Assembly: GCA_903970615.1 (NCBI GenBank) | Contig: CAJCJH010000109.1 | Location: 1 to 34,552, forward strand | Length of the DNA stretch: 34,552 nt | DNA from: Rhodospirillales bacterium | GTDB taxonomy: Bacteria; Pseudomonadota; Gammaproteobacteria; Nevskiales; Nevskiaceae | Direction: 5' to 3' | Part shown: positions 1 to 8,853 of the stretch, piece by piece | Numbering within the stretch: position 1 is the first letter of the stretch | How the letters are laid out: the number at the start of each line of letters is the position of its first letter | Translations under genes and position numbers: made by a program | The notes under the pieces: generated by a model | What the model was told of the DNA's origin: nothing | Database searches by the model: none | Seen by the model: the letters and a program-made list of their open reading frames with translations, nothing else

Positions 1-1
1 C

Positions 2-682
2 GAGCTGGTGGGATGGTTGGATCGCAACCTGCCGTTTCCATACGCGGACCGGCCACAGAAGGTGGCGTGGCTCGATGCTGCGATCCAGCATCTGCTGAAG
101 CACCGAGGGTTCGACATCGACGAACTTGCATTCCGCAAGTTCCGTCTGCGCGGCGCGCTGGAACGCAAGCTGGTGGCGGGGCTGAAAGTCTGCAAGCAGA
201 AGCAGTTCGGCGACTTGCTGGCGATTCCGGACCAATTTGAGCTGCGTCCAGACGAGCATCGCGTCGAGTTTGCGGCGGGACGCTACGCCTACGACACGGC
301 CTATGCCGGAGCAATCCGTCTCAAGCGGCACTTCTTTCCCGTCATCGGCAATCTCAAGTCGCACGGTGAGGAGTTCGAGTGCGCGGAACTCATCGCCAAC
401 GCCCTGCCCGGCGTGAAATGGTGGATACGAAACATCGAGAAGAAGCCCGGCGCATTCTGGCTTCAGACTTCCAGCGATCGCTTCTATCCGGACTTCGTAC
501 TAGCCTTGGAAGACGGCCGCACGTTGGCAGTGGAGTACAAGGGCAGCCACATCGCCGATACCGCCGACAGCCGGGAGAAGAAGCGTATCGGCGAGCTATG
601 GGCCGCGCGCAGCGGGGGCCGTTGCGGTTTCGTCTGGGTAGAGAATCGCAACTGGACTGCGTTACGCGCTGCCATTTCCTGA
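2..682 (+). CDS. Type III restriction / DEAD-box helicase-like nuclease, C-terminal part
   Basis: The reading frame is open to the left edge, so only the last ~226 residues are visible; the GTG at 8 is probably internal. About residues 161-178 (counted from that GTG) hold a PD-(D/E)XK signature: Pro-Asp, then a hydrophobic strand and EYK (Glu176, Lys178). This is the metal-dependent nuclease core found at the C-terminus of type III restriction (Res) subunits and related DEAD/DEAH helicase-nucleases. The helicase motifs would lie left of the window. The protein would translocate on and cleave foreign DNA, probably with a modification subunit encoded upstream. The next gene, parC, starts 54 bp later and is functionally unrelated, so this is likely the last gene of a restriction operon. 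The family is fairly clear; the exact subtype is inferred. Confidence 0.7.
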   Translation, partial: ELVGWLDRNLPFPYADRPQKVAWLDAAIQHLLKHRGFDIDELAFRKFRLRGALERKLVAGLKVCKQKQFGDLLAIPDQFELRPDEHRVEFAAGRYAYDTAYAGAIRLKRHFFPVIGNLKSHGEEFECAELIANALPGVKWWIRNIEKKPGAFWLQTSSDRFYPDFVLALEDGRTLAVEYKGSHIADTADSREKKRIGELWAARSGGRCGFVWVENRNWTALRAAIS

Positions 683-736
683 GACCTTTTTGCGGCCGCG
701 TGCCGCTTTCTACATATACGACGAATCAATACGAAA

Positions 737-2965
737 GTGACGACCGAAATCACCGAAACCGAACGCCTGCCTCTTAGGGATTTTGCCGAAAAGGCGTATC
801 TCGACTATTCGATGTATGTGGTGCTGGACCGCGCGCTGCCGCATATCGCGGATGGCTTGAAACCGGTGCAGCGGCGCATCGTCTATGCAATGAGCGAGCT
901 GGGGCTTTCGTCCACCAGCAAGCCGAAAAAATCCGCGCGCACTGTCGGCGATGTGATCGGCAAATTCCATCCGCACGGCGATTCCGCCTGCTACGAAGCG
1001 ATGGTGACGATGGCGCAGCCGTTTGCGTATCGCTATCCGTTGGTCGATGGGCAGGGCAACTGGGGTTCGGCGGACGATCCGAAATCGTTCGCGGCGATGC
1101 GTTACACCGAGGCCAAGCTCACGCCTTACGCCTCGACTTTGTTGACGGAGTTGGAGCAGGGCACGGCCGATTGGGTGCCGAATTTCGACGGCACCTTGAA
1201 CGAGCCGAAGCTGCTGCCGGCGCGCACGCCGAACATTCTGGTGAACGGCACCACCGGCATCGCGGTGGGCATGGCGACCGATATTCCGCCGCACAATCTG
1301 CGCGAACTGGTGGCCGCGTGCCTGCTGTTGCTGAAGAATCCGAAAGCCACTTTCGATGAAATTGCCGAACTGGTACCGGCGCCGGATTTCGCCACCGGCT
1401 GCGAGATCATCAGCGATCCGGGCGAGCTGAAAAAACTCTACGAAAGCGGCAACGGCCAAGTGCGCATGCGCGCGCGCTGGGAGCGCGAGGACGACGGCAA
1501 TATCGTAGTGACGCATCTGCCGCAGCAGGTGTCGCCGGCGAAAATTCAGGAGCAGATCGCCGAGCAGATGCGCGCGAAAAAGCTGCCGCTGATCGAGGAT
1601 TTGCGCGATGAATCCGATCATGCCAATCCGGTGCGTATCGTCATCATTCCGCGCAGCAATCGGGTCGATGCGGACGCGCTGATGGCGCATCTGTTCGCCA
1701 CCACCGACCTCGAAAAATCCGCGCGCGTGAATCTCAACATGATCGGCCTCGATGGCCGTCCGCGGGTGAAGAATCTGCGCGAGATTCTGGTCGAATGGCT
1801 CGGCTACCGCGTGGCCACGGTGCGGCGCCGGCTCGAACATCGTCTCGGCAAGGTCAACGAGCGGCTGCATATTCTCGATGGCTTGCTGATCGCGTATTTG
1901 AACATCGATGAAGTGATCCGCATCATCCGCTACGAGGACGATCCACATGCGCAGTTGATGGCGCGCTTCGGCCTCACCGATATTCAGGCGACGTCGATTC
2001 TCGATCTGCGGCTGCGGCATTTGCAGAAGATCGAGGAAATGCAGATTCGCGGCGAACAGGCCGAGCTCGCGGCCGAGCGCGACAAGCTGGTCGATCTGCT
2101 CGGCTCGGAAGCGAAGCTGAAAAAACTCACCGGCAACGAACTCAGCGAAGACGCGAAAAAATATGGTGACGCACGCCGCTGCCCGATCGTCGCGCGACCC
2201 GCGGCGGTAGCGCTGGAAGCCTCGGAAATTTTGCCGTCCGAACCGATCACCGTGGTGCTGTCGAAAGCCGGCTGGATCCGCAGTGCAAAAGGCCACGGCA
2301 TCGATGCCACCGCCTTGAGCTACAAATCCGGCGATGACTTTTTATGCGCCGCGGAAGGCCGCAGCAATCAGGTGTTGATCCTGCTCGATTCCAAAGGCCG
2401 TGCGTATTCGCTGAATCCGCGCGACCTGCCGTCGGCGCGTTCGCAGGGCGAGCCGGTGACCACGCGGCTCGATCTACAGGAGGGTGCCGCGATCGTCACG
2501 CTGATGCTCGGCGATGCGGCGGATAAATTCGTGCTCGGCGGCAGCGATGGCTATGGCTTCGTCGCCAAGCTCGATGATCTGCAAGCGCGCAATCGCGCCG
2601 GCAAGGCGGCGCTGACGCTCGAAGGCACGCCATTCGCCTGCGCTACGCGCACCCCGGCGAGCGATCGTTTCGCCATCGCCACCGCCGAAGGCCGCTTGCT
2701 GCTGATCGCCTTGAGTGAACTGCCGGAAATGGCGAAAGGCAAGGGCAACAAACTGATCGGGCTGAAGGAGCAGGATCGCATTGTCGCCGCCGCAGTAGTG
2801 CCCGCTGGCGGCGCGCTGGAACTGGTCAGCGGCAAACGCACCTTCACGCTGAAGCCAGCCGATCTGGAACATTACGCCGGAGCACGCGCCGGCCGCGGCA
2901 ATCATCTGCCGCGCGGTTTCCAGCGCGTCGATGCGCTGAATGTGCCGGCCGGGAAGCTGGCTTGA
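737..2965 (+). CDS. parC: DNA topoisomerase IV subunit A
   Basis: This 742-residue protein is the breakage-reunion subunit of topoisomerase IV, which decatenates daughter chromosomes together with ParE. The N-terminal core begins with the conserved run [20 protein letters not shown]. The active-site tyrosine is Tyr123 in [10 protein letters not shown]. The quinolone-resistance region reads [10 protein letters not shown], with Ser83 and Glu87 at the positions equivalent to E. coli Ser80 and Glu84, that is, the susceptible-type residues. The coiled-coil region and a ParC-type C-terminal beta-pinwheel follow to the end. Length is normal for gammaproteobacterial ParC. The start is GTG with no obvious Shine-Dalgarno sequence, but the following residues fit the family start. 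parE is not in the window. Confidence 0.97.
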   Translation: MTTEITETERLPLRDFAEKAYLDYSMYVVLDRALPHIADGLKPVQRRIVYAMSELGLSSTSKPKKSARTVGDVIGKFHPHGDSACYEAMVTMAQPFAYRYPLVDGQGNWGSADDPKSFAAMRYTEAKLTPYASTLLTELEQGTADWVPNFDGTLNEPKLLPARTPNILVNGTTGIAVGMATDIPPHNLRELVAACLLLLKNPKATFDEIAELVPAPDFATGCEIISDPGELKKLYESGNGQVRMRARWEREDDGNIVVTHLPQQVSPAKIQEQIAEQMRAKKLPLIEDLRDESDHANPVRIVIIPRSNRVDADALMAHLFATTDLEKSARVNLNMIGLDGRPRVKNLREILVEWLGYRVATVRRRLEHRLGKVNERLHILDGLLIAYLNIDEVIRIIRYEDDPHAQLMARFGLTDIQATSILDLRLRHLQKIEEMQIRGEQAELAAERDKLVDLLGSEAKLKKLTGNELSEDAKKYGDARRCPIVARPAAVALEASEILPSEPITVVLSKAGWIRSAKGHGIDATALSYKSGDDFLCAAEGRSNQVLILLDSKGRAYSLNPRDLPSARSQGEPVTTRLDLQEGAAIVTLMLGDAADKFVLGGSDGYGFVAKLDDLQARNRAGKAALTLEGTPFACATRTPASDRFAIATAEGRLLLIALSELPEMAKGKGNKLIGLKEQDRIVAAAVVPAGGALELVSGKRTFTLKPADLEHYAGARAGRGNHLPRGFQRVDALNVPAGKLA

Positions 2966-3068
2966 AAATCGGCCTGATGCGCACTTTCGAGCGAACTGCC
3001 GGGCTTGAGTTTCGGGCCGCGATCCCAAAAGATTTGAGTGTTGATTCCCGAGCGAGTGACTTCAAACC

Positions 3069-3944
3069 ATGAAACGCATTTTCCTGTTCCTGTTGACCAA
3101 TCTGGCCGTAGTGCTGGTGCTCGGCGTGGTTTGCAGCGTGCTCGGCGTGGATCGCTTCCTCACGCAAAAAGGCTTGAATCTGCCGATGCTGCTGGCGTTT
3201 TCTGCGGTGTTCGGCATGGGTGGCGCGTTCATTTCGCTGGCGATGTCGAAGTGGATTGCCAAGCGCTCGACCGGCGCGGTGGTCATCACGCAGCCGAGCA
3301 GTGCAGCCGAGTCGTGGCTGCTCGCCACAGTGGAGCGCGAAGCGCGCGCAGCCGGCATCGGCGTTCCCGAAGTTGCGATTTATCAGGCGCCGGAGCCGAA
3401 CGCTTTCGCCACCGGCATGAGCCGCAACAACGCGCTGGTGGCGATCAGTTCCGGCCTGCTGCAAAGCATGAATCAGGACGAGATCGAAGCCGTGCTGGGC
3501 CACGAAATTTCGCACGTTGCGAATGGCGATATGGTGACGTTGACGCTGCTGCAAGGCGTACTCAACACCTTCGTGATTTTCCTGTCGCGCGTGGTCGGTT
3601 ATGTGGTCGATAGCGCCTTGCAGCGCGGCGACAACCGCGAGGGCAGCGTCGGTATCGGCTATTACATCACCTCGATCGTGACGCAAATCCTGCTCGGCGT
3701 GCTGGCTTCGATGATCGTTGCCTGGTTTTCGCGTCAGCGCGAATTCCGCGCGGACGCCGGCGGTGCGCACCTGGCCGGCAAGCGCAAAATGGTGGCCGCG
3801 CTCGAACGCCTGAAATCGATACATGAGCCATCGACGCTGCCGCAAGGCATGCAGGCGTTCGGCATCGCCGGCGGCATCAAGGATTGGTTTGCAAGCCATC
3901 CGCCGCTGGATGTGCGCATCGCTGCCTTGCAGAATTCGGCCTGA
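3069..3944 (+). CDS. htpX: Membrane zinc protease HtpX
   Basis: A 291-residue M48-family integral membrane metalloprotease that degrades misfolded inner-membrane proteins alongside FtsH. Two N-terminal membrane segments (about 4-26 and 38-60) precede the catalytic domain. The zinc motif HEISH is at 145-149, and the third ligand is probably Glu225 in SRQREFRAD. Two further hydrophobic segments lie at about 157-181 and 196-220. The C-terminus [13 protein letters not shown] is typical of the family. The ATG lies about 100 bp after parC with no shared function. In other bacteria htpX responds to envelope stress through Cpx or heat-shock control; no such site is evident here. The next gene is convergent. 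Confidence 0.96.
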   Translation: MKRIFLFLLTNLAVVLVLGVVCSVLGVDRFLTQKGLNLPMLLAFSAVFGMGGAFISLAMSKWIAKRSTGAVVITQPSSAAESWLLATVEREARAAGIGVPEVAIYQAPEPNAFATGMSRNNALVAISSGLLQSMNQDEIEAVLGHEISHVANGDMVTLTLLQGVLNTFVIFLSRVVGYVVDSALQRGDNREGSVGIGYYITSIVTQILLGVLASMIVAWFSRQREFRADAGGAHLAGKRKMVAALERLKSIHEPSTLPQGMQAFGIAGGIKDWFASHPPLDVRIAALQNSA

Positions 3945-4062
3945 AGCGGCTGGATTGATTGCGGGTTAGCCGGCGCGATCGACTTGATTCGATCGATGTG
4001 TGATCGCCACCGAATTCCGGTGAATTCCGCGCGGCGCTGATCGCGCGAGAAAATCGTCCGCG

Positions 4063-6141
4063 TCAGGCGCGCACTTGCTCGCTGGAAACCTGCAGCACCT
4101 CGGGTTCCTGCACATGGAATCCCTGAATGTAGTTGACGCCGATCTGCCACAACCGCGCCATCACATGCGCATCTTCCACGTGCGAAACGATGGTCTTGAT
4201 GCTGCGCTGACGGCTGGCTTCGACCAGTTCCGTCAGCCGTTTCTGCACATTCGGCTCGGCGAAACCCTGTATGAATGAAGCATGGAACTTGACGAACGTG
4301 ACCGGAATTTTTTCCAGCAATTGCGCCGACGAACTGCCGATTCCGAAATGATCGATCGTCAGGCCGATATTCATTTCCCGCAGTCGCGCGCTGAGCGCTG
4401 CGATCTTGCCGACGTGATCCTGCACGATCACTTCCTGAATCTGGAATACCAGCTCGTCGTTGCGCAACGTAATGCTGCCGAGTTCGGTTTTGAGCCATTC
4501 GACCAGGGCATCGGCCTGCGTTAACGAATCTTCCGAGAGCTTGACAAAAAACGTCGCGGCTTCGTCCGCCGCGCGGCGCGTGATCGCCAGCAGTGTGCGC
4601 TTGATCACCCAGCGATCGACCAATTTCATCAGCTTGGCCTGCACCGCGGCCGGCAGGAACTCCGCCGCCTGCCATTCCTTGCCGGCATCGTCGACCATGC
4701 GCACCATCAGCTCGAACAGCCGGCGTTCGTCGCCTTCGAGGCTGGCGATCGATTGATAGGCGACTTTCAGGCGATTGAATTCCAGCGCCCGGCGCACCAT
4801 CGCCGCGCGCTGCACCATATCCTGTTCGGCCTGCTGCCCTTGCGGATTGGCACTGACGATGACGACGCGATCGCCGCCCTTGGCCGAGGCCTGACGTACG
4901 CCATCGACCAGCTTTGCGATCACCGGATCGGGCGCGTCCGCGCCTGCCAGCGGATGGATCGCAATCGTCAGCGTAACGTGCGCTTCGTGACGATCGGTCT
5001 GGAACAGCTGTGCGCTGAACTGCTTCACCATCGCTTCGGCGAACTGCTCGATTTCGCGGTAGCTGTCGCGTTGCACCAGCAGCGATTCTTCGCCGGCCGA
5101 AAACGCGAAGGATTGATCGTGTGGGCCGAGGCAGGTATGCAGCCTGCGCGCAATTTCCATCTTGATTTCCAGCGCCTGCACGTAGCCGATGCGGCGTTCG
5201 AGCGCGTCGAAGCCATCGATATGCGCCAGCATTGCGCTTCTGGCCGCGCGTTCGTTGTCGGGCTTGGCCTGGATCACTTCGGCGAAGCGGGTGCGGGACG
5301 AGCGGCCGGCCGCTGGCGGCACCGCCAGCGCGCCTTTGACGCTACCATCGCCAGGCACCAGCAGCTCGATTACGCTCTGGCCGTTGTCGTTGCCGATGAA
5401 CAGCTTGGCCGTTGCCGAAACCTTGCCGCGACGGCCGATGAAATCGAGTTCCAGCGAGCCGGTGCTGTGCTTGCCGTTGGAAAGATCGCGCAGCTTTTCC
5501 TTGACCCTGGCGCGTTGATCTACGGCGATGAAATCGATCAGCGGCTGCTCCACCAGTTCATGCGGCGAGTCGTAGTGCAGCAGATGCGCGAAGGCCAGGT
5601 TCACATTCGCCAGAATGCCTTCCTGCAGGCTGGCCATTGCATCCGAAGTGGTTGCAGAAATATGCTGATGGCGCGCCTGGAAATCGACGAAGCGCTTTTG
5701 CATGTGGCGCAGCGAACGCAGATTCTTGAACTTGCCCAGTTCGCGGTTCACTACCAGTTCCAGATGACGCAAGGCGGCGGCATCGTCATGCGCGCACAGA
5801 TCAGCCGCGCCCGCCGTCAGTGCCGCCAAGGTGTTGGGCACCGAAAGCTCGCTGGCCAGCAGAATCACCGGCATGTCCGGATAAATCTGTTTGCAGATGG
5901 CGATGACGCTGGTGTGCGCCGCGCGCGGCATGTCCTTTTCGCACATCACCAGATCGGCTGGCGTGCGGCGCAGGGTTTTCTCGAACTCCTGCAAATCGGA
6001 AGTCCAGATCGCATGCACTGGATGCCCGGCGTTGCGCATTGAGCTTTCTACGCGGCCGGCAACGCCTTCGCGCGTCGACACGATCAGCAGCGTCGTGCTG
6101 GTCTCGCCCGTGGCTTTCGCCAGCGCCGGCGTTTCTGACAT
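4063..6141 (-). CDS. FimX-like degenerate REC-PAS-GGDEF-EAL protein
   Basis: A multidomain c-di-GMP signalling protein of about 692 residues. An N-terminal receiver-like domain (about 10-130) is followed by a PAS-like region (about 160-265), a GGDEF-like domain without a recognisable GG(D/E)EF motif, and a C-terminal EAL domain (about 435-690). The EAL domain is catalytically degenerate: the signature is FELMVRM instead of xEALxR, and the DDFG(T/S)G loop reads IDHFGIGSSS. This architecture matches FimX of Pseudomonas and Xanthomonas, which binds c-di-GMP without hydrolysing it and controls type IV pilus assembly and twitching motility. The ATG at 6141 is chosen over an in-frame GTG at 6153 because it begins MSETPAL and lies five bases after the epmB stop, suggesting translational coupling. 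FimX assignment is by architecture; pilus genes are not in view. Confidence 0.75.
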   Translation of the reverse strand: MSETPALAKATGETSTTLLIVSTREGVAGRVESSMRNAGHPVHAIWTSDLQEFEKTLRRTPADLVMCEKDMPRAAHTSVIAICKQIYPDMPVILLASELSVPNTLAALTAGAADLCAHDDAAALRHLELVVNRELGKFKNLRSLRHMQKRFVDFQARHQHISATTSDAMASLQEGILANVNLAFAHLLHYDSPHELVEQPLIDFIAVDQRARVKEKLRDLSNGKHSTGSLELDFIGRRGKVSATAKLFIGNDNGQSVIELLVPGDGSVKGALAVPPAAGRSSRTRFAEVIQAKPDNERAARSAMLAHIDGFDALERRIGYVQALEIKMEIARRLHTCLGPHDQSFAFSAGEESLLVQRDSYREIEQFAEAMVKQFSAQLFQTDRHEAHVTLTIAIHPLAGADAPDPVIAKLVDGVRQASAKGGDRVVIVSANPQGQQAEQDMVQRAAMVRRALEFNRLKVAYQSIASLEGDERRLFELMVRMVDDAGKEWQAAEFLPAAVQAKLMKLVDRWVIKRTLLAITRRAADEAATFFVKLSEDSLTQADALVEWLKTELGSITLRNDELVFQIQEVIVQDHVGKIAALSARLREMNIGLTIDHFGIGSSSAQLLEKIPVTFVKFHASFIQGFAEPNVQKRLTELVEASRQRSIKTIVSHVEDAHVMARLWQIGVNYIQGFHVQEPEVLQVSSEQVRA

Positions 6142-6146
6142 ATCCG

Positions 6147-7163
6147 CTACCACGGCAGCAGGGTTTTGGCGGGCGCACCCGCAATCTCGCGCACCAAACG
6201 CGGCACGAGATAGCCGGGCAACCGGGCAGAGATTTCGCGCATCAAATTACCCGCCGTCAATGAGTCCACTTCAAAATGTCCCGCCCCCTCGACGCGGTCA
6301 AGGAGATGAAGATAGTACGGCATGACACCTTGTGCAAACAGCTTCTCGGACAAGGCAATCTGCGTGCCTGCCGTATCGTTGATGCCGCGCAGCAGCACCG
6401 CCTGATTCAGCAGCGTAGCACCCGCCGCGCGCAGCCGATTCAAGGCCGCGCCGACCGCTGCATCGATCTCGTTCGGATGATTCACATGCAGCACGATGAT
6501 TTTCTGCAGGCGGCTCTGCGACAGCCAGCTGCAAAGTACCGAGTCAACCCGCTCCGGCAGTACCACCGGCACGCGCGTATGCAGGCGCAAGCGGCGCAGA
6601 TGCGGAATTTTATCAAGTCCGGCAGCCAATGCTGCGAGTTTATCGTCGCTCAGCGCGAGCGGATCGCCGCCCGAAAGAATCGCTTCCTCGATGCTGTCAT
6701 CCGCCGCCAGCTGCGTCAGTGTTTCGCGCCACTGGCCGCGTGCGGCGATCGCCTCGCCGTACGGAAAGTGCCGACGAAAACAATAGCGGCAATGCACCGC
6801 GCAGGCGCCGGTGGCGATCACCAGCGCGCGGCCATGATATTTGTGGATGACTCCGCCGGGTTTCAGCTTTGCCAGATCGCCAACGGCGTCGCGCGTAAAA
6901 CCCGGCGTGGGCTGCTGCTCCGCACTCGCCGGCCAGACCTGCAGAAACAGCGGATCGCGCGCATCGCCGCGCCGCATACGCGCTGCGAAACCGCGCGGCA
7001 CGCGCAGCGGAAAATCGCGCAATGCCGAACCATCCAGTGCCGGCAAGTCCGGATCGAGTTCCAGCAGTGCCAGCAATTCCGCCGGTTTGGTTATCGCATC
7101 CGCGAGATTGCGCTGCCAGTCGGCATGCGGCGGGGTGTCGGTCAGCGGGAAGTGGTCGTCCAT
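6147..7163 (-). CDS. epmB: EF-P beta-lysylation radical SAM aminomutase EpmB
   Basis: This lysine 2,3-aminomutase-family radical SAM enzyme converts L-lysine to (R)-beta-lysine, which EpmA attaches to elongation factor P so that it relieves stalling at polyproline. The radical SAM cluster motif is Cys121-x3-Cys125-x2-Cys128 in GACAVHCRYCFRRHFPYG. SGGDPL follows downstream, as does the PLP-site region typical of the family. The 338-residue length matches E. coli YjeK rather than the longer clostridial aminomutases. The ATG at 7163 is chosen because family members begin close to the conserved DWxxxLADA region; an upstream GTG at 7196 is possible. In many gammaproteobacteria efp lies divergently beside epmB, but here the divergent neighbour is a glycosyltransferase. 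A FimX-like gene follows immediately. Confidence 0.93.
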   Translation of the reverse strand: MDDHFPLTDTPPHADWQRNLADAITKPAELLALLELDPDLPALDGSALRDFPLRVPRGFAARMRRGDARDPLFLQVWPASAEQQPTPGFTRDAVGDLAKLKPGGVIHKYHGRALVIATGACAVHCRYCFRRHFPYGEAIAARGQWRETLTQLAADDSIEEAILSGGDPLALSDDKLAALAAGLDKIPHLRRLRLHTRVPVVLPERVDSVLCSWLSQSRLQKIIVLHVNHPNEIDAAVGAALNRLRAAGATLLNQAVLLRGINDTAGTQIALSEKLFAQGVMPYYLHLLDRVEGAGHFEVDSLTAGNLMREISARLPGYLVPRLVREIAGAPAKTLLPW

Positions 7164-7479
7164 TGAAAGCAGATTGTTGCGGAGTTTGACGTGCACCTCA
7201 ATGCTCGAAGCGTTTGAGCGGGTAAAGCCGGAATGGCGACGATTTTAGTCTTTACAACCACCTCGAAGTTCTTGACCGATACGGGAGGCTGGCGTGCTTT
7301 TTCGATGAGCCCTGCGGCTGCAAATATGCGAATTACATTTACCGGTTGCGCTGAATCTGAAACTTCCGGTCGGATATTATTTTTGCTCTGGCGTCTGAAT
7401 CGGCCTCTATATCGCCTGTGCTCGGGTGTCTCAACTCGAACACTCCACCCGACTTTCCTTCCATTATTTATTCTCCCGC
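7164..7479. other. Divergent intergenic region epmB / glycosyltransferase
   Basis: 316 bp between the epmB and glycosyltransferase starts, which must hold promoters in both directions. It contains a TATTAT near 7374-7379 resembling a -10 box, but no -35 box at a convincing distance. No conserved small ORF, RNA gene or strong inverted repeat was seen. Confidence 0.5.
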
Positions 7480-8544
7480 ATGAGCAGGATTTTATTTTTC
7501 GATCCCATTTGCCCTGCGCCTTACGACCAGCTGACGCTGAGCCGGCAGGCGATGGGCGGCACCGAGGCTTCCGTAGTGCGCGTGGCCGAGGCGCTGGATG
7601 CCAGCGTCGTCCAGCACAATCGACGACAAGCCGAAGGTCGTTATTGTCCACCCGCGGCGCGCAAGGATGTGGAACATGTGGTCGTATTGCGCGATCCGCA
7701 GCTGCTGCCCGTGGTGTCGCAGTTGTACCCCAACGCAAAGTTGTCGCTATGGATTCATGACTTGATCGATTCCGGCTCGAAGCGGGCGCAGCGTCTGGCG
7801 AAAGTGACTTCCGTGTTGCCGAAAACGGCAATCACGATCGTTTGCGTGTCTGAATTCCAGCGCGCGCAGGTCGAGCAACTGCTGGGTCGTCAAAACGATC
7901 GGCGGTGCATCTGCACGCACACTATTTACAATCCGATCGATGAGGCTCTGAACCCGGATGACACGCCGGTGGATCGATCCAAGCTGGTGTTTTTCTCGTC
8001 ACCCGACAAGGCGCTCGGTTATACACTCGACGCCTTCCGCGAACTCCGCCAGCAGCTTCCGGAACTGCGGCTGTGCATCGCCAATCCCGGCTACTTGGCA
8101 CAGCATTCCCACACGATTCCCGGTGTGGAATGGCTCGGCGCATTGCCGCACGCAAGCATCATCCACCAACTGCGATCGGCGTTGTGCGTTTTCTACCCCA
8201 ACTTCCTGAAGCCGGAAACTTTTGGTCTGGTCTTCGCTGAATCGAATGCCGCTGGAACGCCGGTGTTGACTCACGACTGCGGTGCGGCCAGCGAAGTACT
8301 GCACGACCCCGCGCAGACGCTGCCGGTATCGTTGCGGCAGCGGGTTTATGCCAGCTGCATGCGCAGCGTACCTTCATCGTTTCGAGCGCGCGCTGCACAT
8401 TCCGGCCATATCTTCACACCGTATCTGGAGTGCATCGCTGCTTGGCGTGTCGGCGCGCGGCCCAAGGTACAGGCCGATCCCCGATTCCGTATCGGTGCTA
8501 TCGCTAAAGATTGGCTTGCATTCTTCGCGTCGCGCGAATCCTGA
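7480..8544 (+). CDS. Family 4 glycosyltransferase
   Basis: A 354-residue GT-B fold transferase. The N-terminal half has QAMGGTEASVVRVAEAL (about 23-39), the acceptor-side Gly-rich loop typical of GT4 enzymes. The C-terminal half has the E-x7-E nucleotide-sugar signature, Glu246 and Glu254, in PETFGLVFAESNAAGTPVL, followed by HDCGAASEVL. It would transfer a sugar from an activated donor to a glycan or lipid-linked acceptor at the cytoplasmic side of the inner membrane. The ATG at 7480 begins MSRILFFDP, which starts the first Rossmann strand; a GTG at 7426 would only add a poorly structured leader. Specificity cannot be read. It may belong with the glycan genes at 10-18 kb, although an MFS gene intervenes. 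Confidence 0.88.
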   Translation: MSRILFFDPICPAPYDQLTLSRQAMGGTEASVVRVAEALDASVVQHNRRQAEGRYCPPAARKDVEHVVVLRDPQLLPVVSQLYPNAKLSLWIHDLIDSGSKRAQRLAKVTSVLPKTAITIVCVSEFQRAQVEQLLGRQNDRRCICTHTIYNPIDEALNPDDTPVDRSKLVFFSSPDKALGYTLDAFRELRQQLPELRLCIANPGYLAQHSHTIPGVEWLGALPHASIIHQLRSALCVFYPNFLKPETFGLVFAESNAAGTPVLTHDCGAASEVLHDPAQTLPVSLRQRVYASCMRSVPSSFRARAAHSGHIFTPYLECIAAWRVGARPKVQADPRFRIGAIAKDWLAFFASRES

Positions 8545-8853
8545 ATCTGTTGATTCGGCAGGAAAGACAAAAGCCGAGGACGAACGGGGATGACAACACG
8601 AAAACACCCGAGTTAAACGATGGCACCGCAAAAACAACGACGGTGAATACTGGACTCGCAAGTTGACCTGGACAACCGGGGATTGTCCACCGCAACTTAT
8701 GTGCTCGCGCAAGGTCCGCAACAAAGCCGTGCGCTGAATTCATGAGATCGATAAAGTTGATCCATCGCTGATGATCGCTGTCGGCTATTGTTGGTGGCCG
8801 TTCGAGCGGTTCCTTTACACAGTCAGTCCAAAGCGTTTGTCCACGGGAAACTT
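8545..8853. other. Intergenic region with a nested inverted repeat
   Basis: 309 bp between two same-strand genes. No convincing ORF was seen. The notable content is a nested inverted repeat at 8660-8698, described separately. The promoter for the downstream MFS gene should be here, but no convincing -35/-10 pair was recognised. Confidence 0.5.
8660..8698. repeat. Nested inverted repeat (two 6-bp stems)
   Basis: The outer arms AAGTTG (8660-8665) and CAACTT (8693-8698) are perfect complements. The inner arms GGACAA (8670-8675) and TTGTCC (8683-8688) are also perfect, with a 7-nt loop. The two stems are separated by a symmetric 4x4 internal loop (ACCT/ACCG). It lies about 155 bp upstream of the MFS gene and could be a structured leader or a regulator site. 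There is no T-run, so it is not a standard terminator. Confidence 0.5.

Noticed and set aside
3945-4062. CACCG-AATTC-CGGTG palindrome between htpX and the FimX-like gene as a terminator
   Set aside because: The stem is only 5 bp with no T-run on either strand.
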